Below, piece after piece: positions 61,081 to 64,000 of a DNA stretch of 64,000 nucleotides. Every line of letters begins with the position of its first letter. Position 1 is the first letter of the stretch. The stretch spans positions 1,674,001 through 1,738,000 of the forward strand of contig NZ_CP088952.1 of NCBI RefSeq assembly GCF_021165955.1. Reading direction: 5' to 3'. The position numbers and the translations under genes are program-made. Below the pieces are notes generated by a model. The model had not been told where the DNA came from. It saw only the letters and a list, made by a program, of their open reading frames with translations, and did no database searches. This DNA is from Massilia endophytica (GTDB lineage: Bacteria > Pseudomonadota > Gammaproteobacteria > Burkholderiales > Burkholderiaceae_D).

Positions 61081-62787
61081 ATGGCAAGGCCAGAGAAAGT
61101 CCGGCTGGGGGAAATCCTGGTCCAGCAAAAACTGCTGTCGGAAGAGCAGCTGGGGCTGGCACTTGCTGAGCAGAAACGTAGCGGTCGCAAGCTGGGCCGG
61201 GTCTTCATCGAGAACGGCTATGTGACCGAGGAGCAGATTGCCGGGGCACTGGCGCGCCAGCTGAACATTCCTTATATCAACCTCAAGTTCTACAACATCA
61301 ATCCGGAGCTGGTGCGCCTGCTGCCGGAAACCCAGGCGCGCCGCTTCCGCGCCCTGGTGCTGGAAGACCGCAAGGGCGCGCTGCTGATCGGCATGTCCGA
61401 CCCCACCGACCTGTTCGCCTATGACGAGATCTCGCGCATCGTGCGCCAGAATATCGAACTGGCGGTGGTCAACGAGACCGAGGTGCTGGGCGCCATCGAC
61501 CGCATCTACCGCCGCACCGAGGACATTACCGACCTGGCGCGCGAGCTGGAACAGGAGATGGGCGATGTGTCCGTCGACTTCGGCGCCCTGGCGGCGGCCA
61601 ATCCGGGGCTGGAAGAGGCGCCCGTGGTCAAGCTGCTGCAGTCCGTGTTCGAGGACGCGGCGCAGGTGAGGGCGTCCGACATCCACATCGAACCGCAGGA
61701 AGGGCGGCTGCAGATCCGCTTCCGTATCGACGGCGTGCTGCACCTGCAGACGCAGTCCGACATCAAGATCGCGCCCGCCCTGGCTCTGCGCCTGAAGCTG
61801 ATGTCCGACCTCGACATCTCCGAAAAACGCCTGCCGCAGGACGGCCGCTTCGCCGTGCGGGTGAAGAATTCGCGTATCGACGTCCGTATTTCGACCATGC
61901 CCACGCAGTATGGCGAATCCATCGTGATGCGTCTTCTGAACCAAGGCAATATGAACCTGCGGCTCGACGCCATCGGCATGCCGCCCCGCATTCTCGAAAA
62001 GTTCCGCGCCATCGTCGCCCGGCCCAATGGCCTGGTGCTCGTGACCGGGCCGACGGGTAGCGGCAAGACGACGACGCTGTATTCCGCGCTGGCCGAACTG
62101 AACTCGGTGGAGAAGAAGCTCATCACCGTGGAAGACCCGGTCGAATACCGCCTGGCGGGCATCAACCAGGTGCAGGTGAACGACAAGATCGAACTGGATT
62201 TCGCCCGCGTGCTGCGCGCCGCGCTGCGTCAAGACCCGGACATTGTGCTCGTTGGCGAGATGCGTGACCAGGAGACCGCGCAGATCGGCCTGCGCGCCGC
62301 AATGACCGGCCACCTTGTGCTCTCCACCCTGCACACCAACGACGCAGCGAGCACCCCGCTGCGACTGATGGACATGGGCGTGCCGCGCTACATGGTCGCC
62401 AGCTCGCTGCAGGCCGTGCTGGCCCAGCGTCTCGTGCGCGTAATCTGCGAAAGCTGCACCACGCCATACACGCCGACGCCGACCGAGGCCGAGTGGCTCA
62501 AGCTGGAACTGAACGACAAGGTCGGCATGGGCCGCTACTTCCACGGCAAGGGCTGCTCGCACTGCAACGGCATGGGCTATCGCGGCCGTACCGGCGCCTA
62601 CGAGCTGCTGGAGCTGACCAAGGAGGTGGTGGACGCGGCTAACGACACCAACCCCGCCACCTTCCTGCGCGCGGCGCACGCCCAGATGCAGGGCAACACG
62701 CTGCGGCGCCACGCGGTGCAGCTGGTGATCCAGGGCCGCACCACGATCGCGGAAGCCATGCGTATCAGTAACCAGCAGGAAGACTGA
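61081..62787 (+). CDS. mshE: MshE-type assembly ATPase
   Basis: 568 residues from ATG 61081. MshE-N repeats (LGEILVQQKLLSEEQLGLAL and the following LGRVFIENGYVTEEQIAGALARQL) bind c-di-GMP in Vibrio MshE, as known for that family. The core has Walker A GPTGSGKTTTLYS, TVEDPVEY, LVGEMRDQETAQ and STLHTNDA; zinc Cys pairs CESCTTPY and CSHCNGMGY are intact. Its stop overlaps the mshG start (TGATG). c-di-GMP binding here is inferred by homology. Confidence 0.92.
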   Translation: MARPEKVRLGEILVQQKLLSEEQLGLALAEQKRSGRKLGRVFIENGYVTEEQIAGALARQLNIPYINLKFYNINPELVRLLPETQARRFRALVLEDRKGALLIGMSDPTDLFAYDEISRIVRQNIELAVVNETEVLGAIDRIYRRTEDITDLARELEQEMGDVSVDFGALAAANPGLEEAPVVKLLQSVFEDAAQVRASDIHIEPQEGRLQIRFRIDGVLHLQTQSDIKIAPALALRLKLMSDLDISEKRLPQDGRFAVRVKNSRIDVRISTMPTQYGESIVMRLLNQGNMNLRLDAIGMPPRILEKFRAIVARPNGLVLVTGPTGSGKTTTLYSALAELNSVEKKLITVEDPVEYRLAGINQVQVNDKIELDFARVLRAALRQDPDIVLVGEMRDQETAQIGLRAAMTGHLVLSTLHTNDAASTPLRLMDMGVPRYMVASSLQAVLAQRLVRVICESCTTPYTPTPTEAEWLKLELNDKVGMGRYFHGKGCSHCNGMGYRGRTGAYELLELTKEVVDAANDTNPATFLRAAHAQMQGNTLRRHAVQLVIQGRTTIAEAMRISNQQED

Positions 62788-64000
62788 TGCCTTTCTACGC
62801 CTACAAGGGCCGCAATGCGCGCGGCGAGTTGATGCAGGGTGTGCTCGAAGCGGCCGACAGCAGTGCCGCTGCAAACCAGCTGTTCGCCACCGGCATCACG
62901 CCGGTCGATATCACGCAGACCCAGAAGAAAGCATCCGACGGCAGCAAGGATACGCTGTGGGAGCGCCTCACCGAAAAGAAGGTCACGTCGATGGACGTGC
63001 AGCTGTTCAGCCGTCAGATGTTTACGTTGCTGAAATCCGGAGTGCCGATCATGAAAGGCTTGGCAGGCTTGCAGGAGTCAGCTATCAGCAAGTCTTTCAG
63101 CAAGGTCCTTAAGGACCTGCGGGAATCTCTGGATTCCGGACGTGAGTTGTCAGCATCGATGCGCCGGCATCCGGATGTGTTCTCGCAGTTTTACCTGTCC
63201 ATGATCCGGGTGGGCGAAATGACAGGGCGCCTTGAAGAGGTATTCGAGCGTCTGTTCGGCCACCTTGAGTTTGAGCGCGATATGAAGGAGCGTGTGAAGA
63301 CCGCGCTTCGATACCCGACGTTCGTCATCATTGCGATGACGGCTGCCATGGTGGTCATTAACATTTTCGTTATCCCGGCATTTCGCAAGGTATTCGATGG
63401 CCTCGGAGTCGAGCTTCCATTGATGACGCGAATTCTTCTAGGCACATCCCAATTCACCGTTACTTACTGGCCTCTGCTGCTTGCAGTGGCAGTCGGCGCC
63501 TTCTTTGCTTTCCAATCGTGGACAAAGACCAAGGCGGGCCAATACAACTGGGACCGGGTCAAGCTGAAGATCCCTATCGCCGGAAAGATCATCCATAAGG
63601 CAACCATGGCGCGTTTCGCACGCAGTTTTGCCCTATCCAGCCGAAGCGGTGTTCCAATCGTTCAGGCCCTGACGGTTGTGTCTCAAACTGTGGACAATGC
63701 CTATCTGTCAGCGCGCGTCGAACAGATGCGCGATGGCGTGGAACGTGGCGAAAGCATTCTTCGCACTGCAACAGCGGCGAGCGTATTCACGCCCATCGTG
63801 CTGCAAATGATCGCCGTTGGTGAGGAAAGTGGTTCGCTGGACGATCTCATGGATGAAATCGCGCAAATGTACGAACGCGAAGTCGATTATGAACTCAAGA
63901 CCCTTTCCGCCCAGATTGAACCTATCCTGATTACCTTCCTTGGAGCAATGGTGCTCGTGCTCGCGTTGGGTATTTTCCTGCCGATCTGGGACCTCGGAAG
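62787..64000 (+). CDS. mshG: MshG-type platform protein (3' end outside window)
   Basis: At least 404 residues; it begins MPFYAYKGRNARGELMQGVLEAADSSAAANQLFATGITPVDI, and contains the two T2SSF domains with LFSRQMFTLLKSGVPIMKGLAGLQES and AVGEESGSLDDLMDEIAQMYEREVDYEL. It is in frame to the last base, at ALGIFLPIWDLG, so only a few residues are missing. Start codon overlaps the mshE stop by one base. From about 63,050 the codon use becomes less GC-biased than in mshE and its first 80 codons. Confidence 0.9.
   Translation, partial: MPFYAYKGRNARGELMQGVLEAADSSAAANQLFATGITPVDITQTQKKASDGSKDTLWERLTEKKVTSMDVQLFSRQMFTLLKSGVPIMKGLAGLQESAISKSFSKVLKDLRESLDSGRELSASMRRHPDVFSQFYLSMIRVGEMTGRLEEVFERLFGHLEFERDMKERVKTALRYPTFVIIAMTAAMVVINIFVIPAFRKVFDGLGVELPLMTRILLGTSQFTVTYWPLLLAVAVGAFFAFQSWTKTKAGQYNWDRVKLKIPIAGKIIHKATMARFARSFALSSRSGVPIVQALTVVSQTVDNAYLSARVEQMRDGVERGESILRTATAASVFTPIVLQMIAVGEESGSLDDLMDEIAQMYEREVDYELKTLSAQIEPILITFLGAMVLVLALGIFLPIWDLG

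Overview
The window looks like a chromosomal segment of a GC-rich beta-proteobacterium of the Oxalobacteraceae type (Massilia/Duganella relatives). This is inferred from the strong G/C bias at third codon positions, the PEP-CTERM-like protein, the MSHA-type pilus locus and the overall gene complement. No rRNA or other marker gene is present to fix the genus. Most genes are densely packed and the ordinary ones follow beta-proteobacterial families closely.

Region by region. (1) 1-7.9 kb: the end of a pirin-like gene, then a minus-strand operon of a Ser/Thr protein kinase, an FtsW/RodA-family membrane protein with a large extra N-terminal domain, a large unknown protein, an SH3-domain membrane protein, an FHA-domain protein and a DUF1801 protein. 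(2) 7.9-22.4 kb: mixed housekeeping and accessory genes, including a glycine-zipper protein, GNAT, M28 peptidase, ETHE1/BLH-like hydrolase, TonB receptor, a CLC antiporter of the fluoride-type subgroup, DUF72, LysE, a GST-ArsR-SRPBCC operon, a PEP-CTERM-like protein, a lone receiver, an MBL hydrolase and an AraC regulator. (3) 22.4-26.1 kb: a small AT-rich accessory insert holding an AIPR-family (abortive phage infection) gene and a complete IS3-family element with terminal inverted repeats and a target duplication. It ends at the 3' end of a tRNA-Leu(UAA) gene. (4) 26.2-43 kb: an orphan ParB-like protein, a penicillin acylase-family enzyme, a membrane protein, thymidine kinase, an AhpD-like protein, a MocR regulator, an HELAH membrane protein, tail-specific protease, a candidate small RNA, an NHL-repeat/M23 fusion, a beta-helix lipoprotein, and an acyl-CoA dehydrogenase/MaoC operon. 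(5) 43-64 kb: a response regulator-diguanylate cyclase and a 1506-residue hybrid histidine kinase, followed by a long MSHA-like type IV pilus/pseudopilus locus. The locus is split into a minus-strand run (AAA ATPase, secretin, TPR protein, assembly ATPase, platform protein, PilM/N, PilO, PilP-like, three pseudopilin-like genes) and a divergent plus-strand pair (second assembly ATPase and second platform protein).

The parts that hold together functionally are the kinase-FtsW-FHA operon (probably envelope growth control by phosphorylation), the defence insert beside the tRNA, and the pilus locus with an adjacent phosphorelay and c-di-GMP module (probably surface sensing or attachment). The best candidates for something undescribed are the kinase/FtsW/FHA operon and the 36.3-kb small-RNA candidate. 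I saw no CRISPR array, prophage structural gene or integrase.
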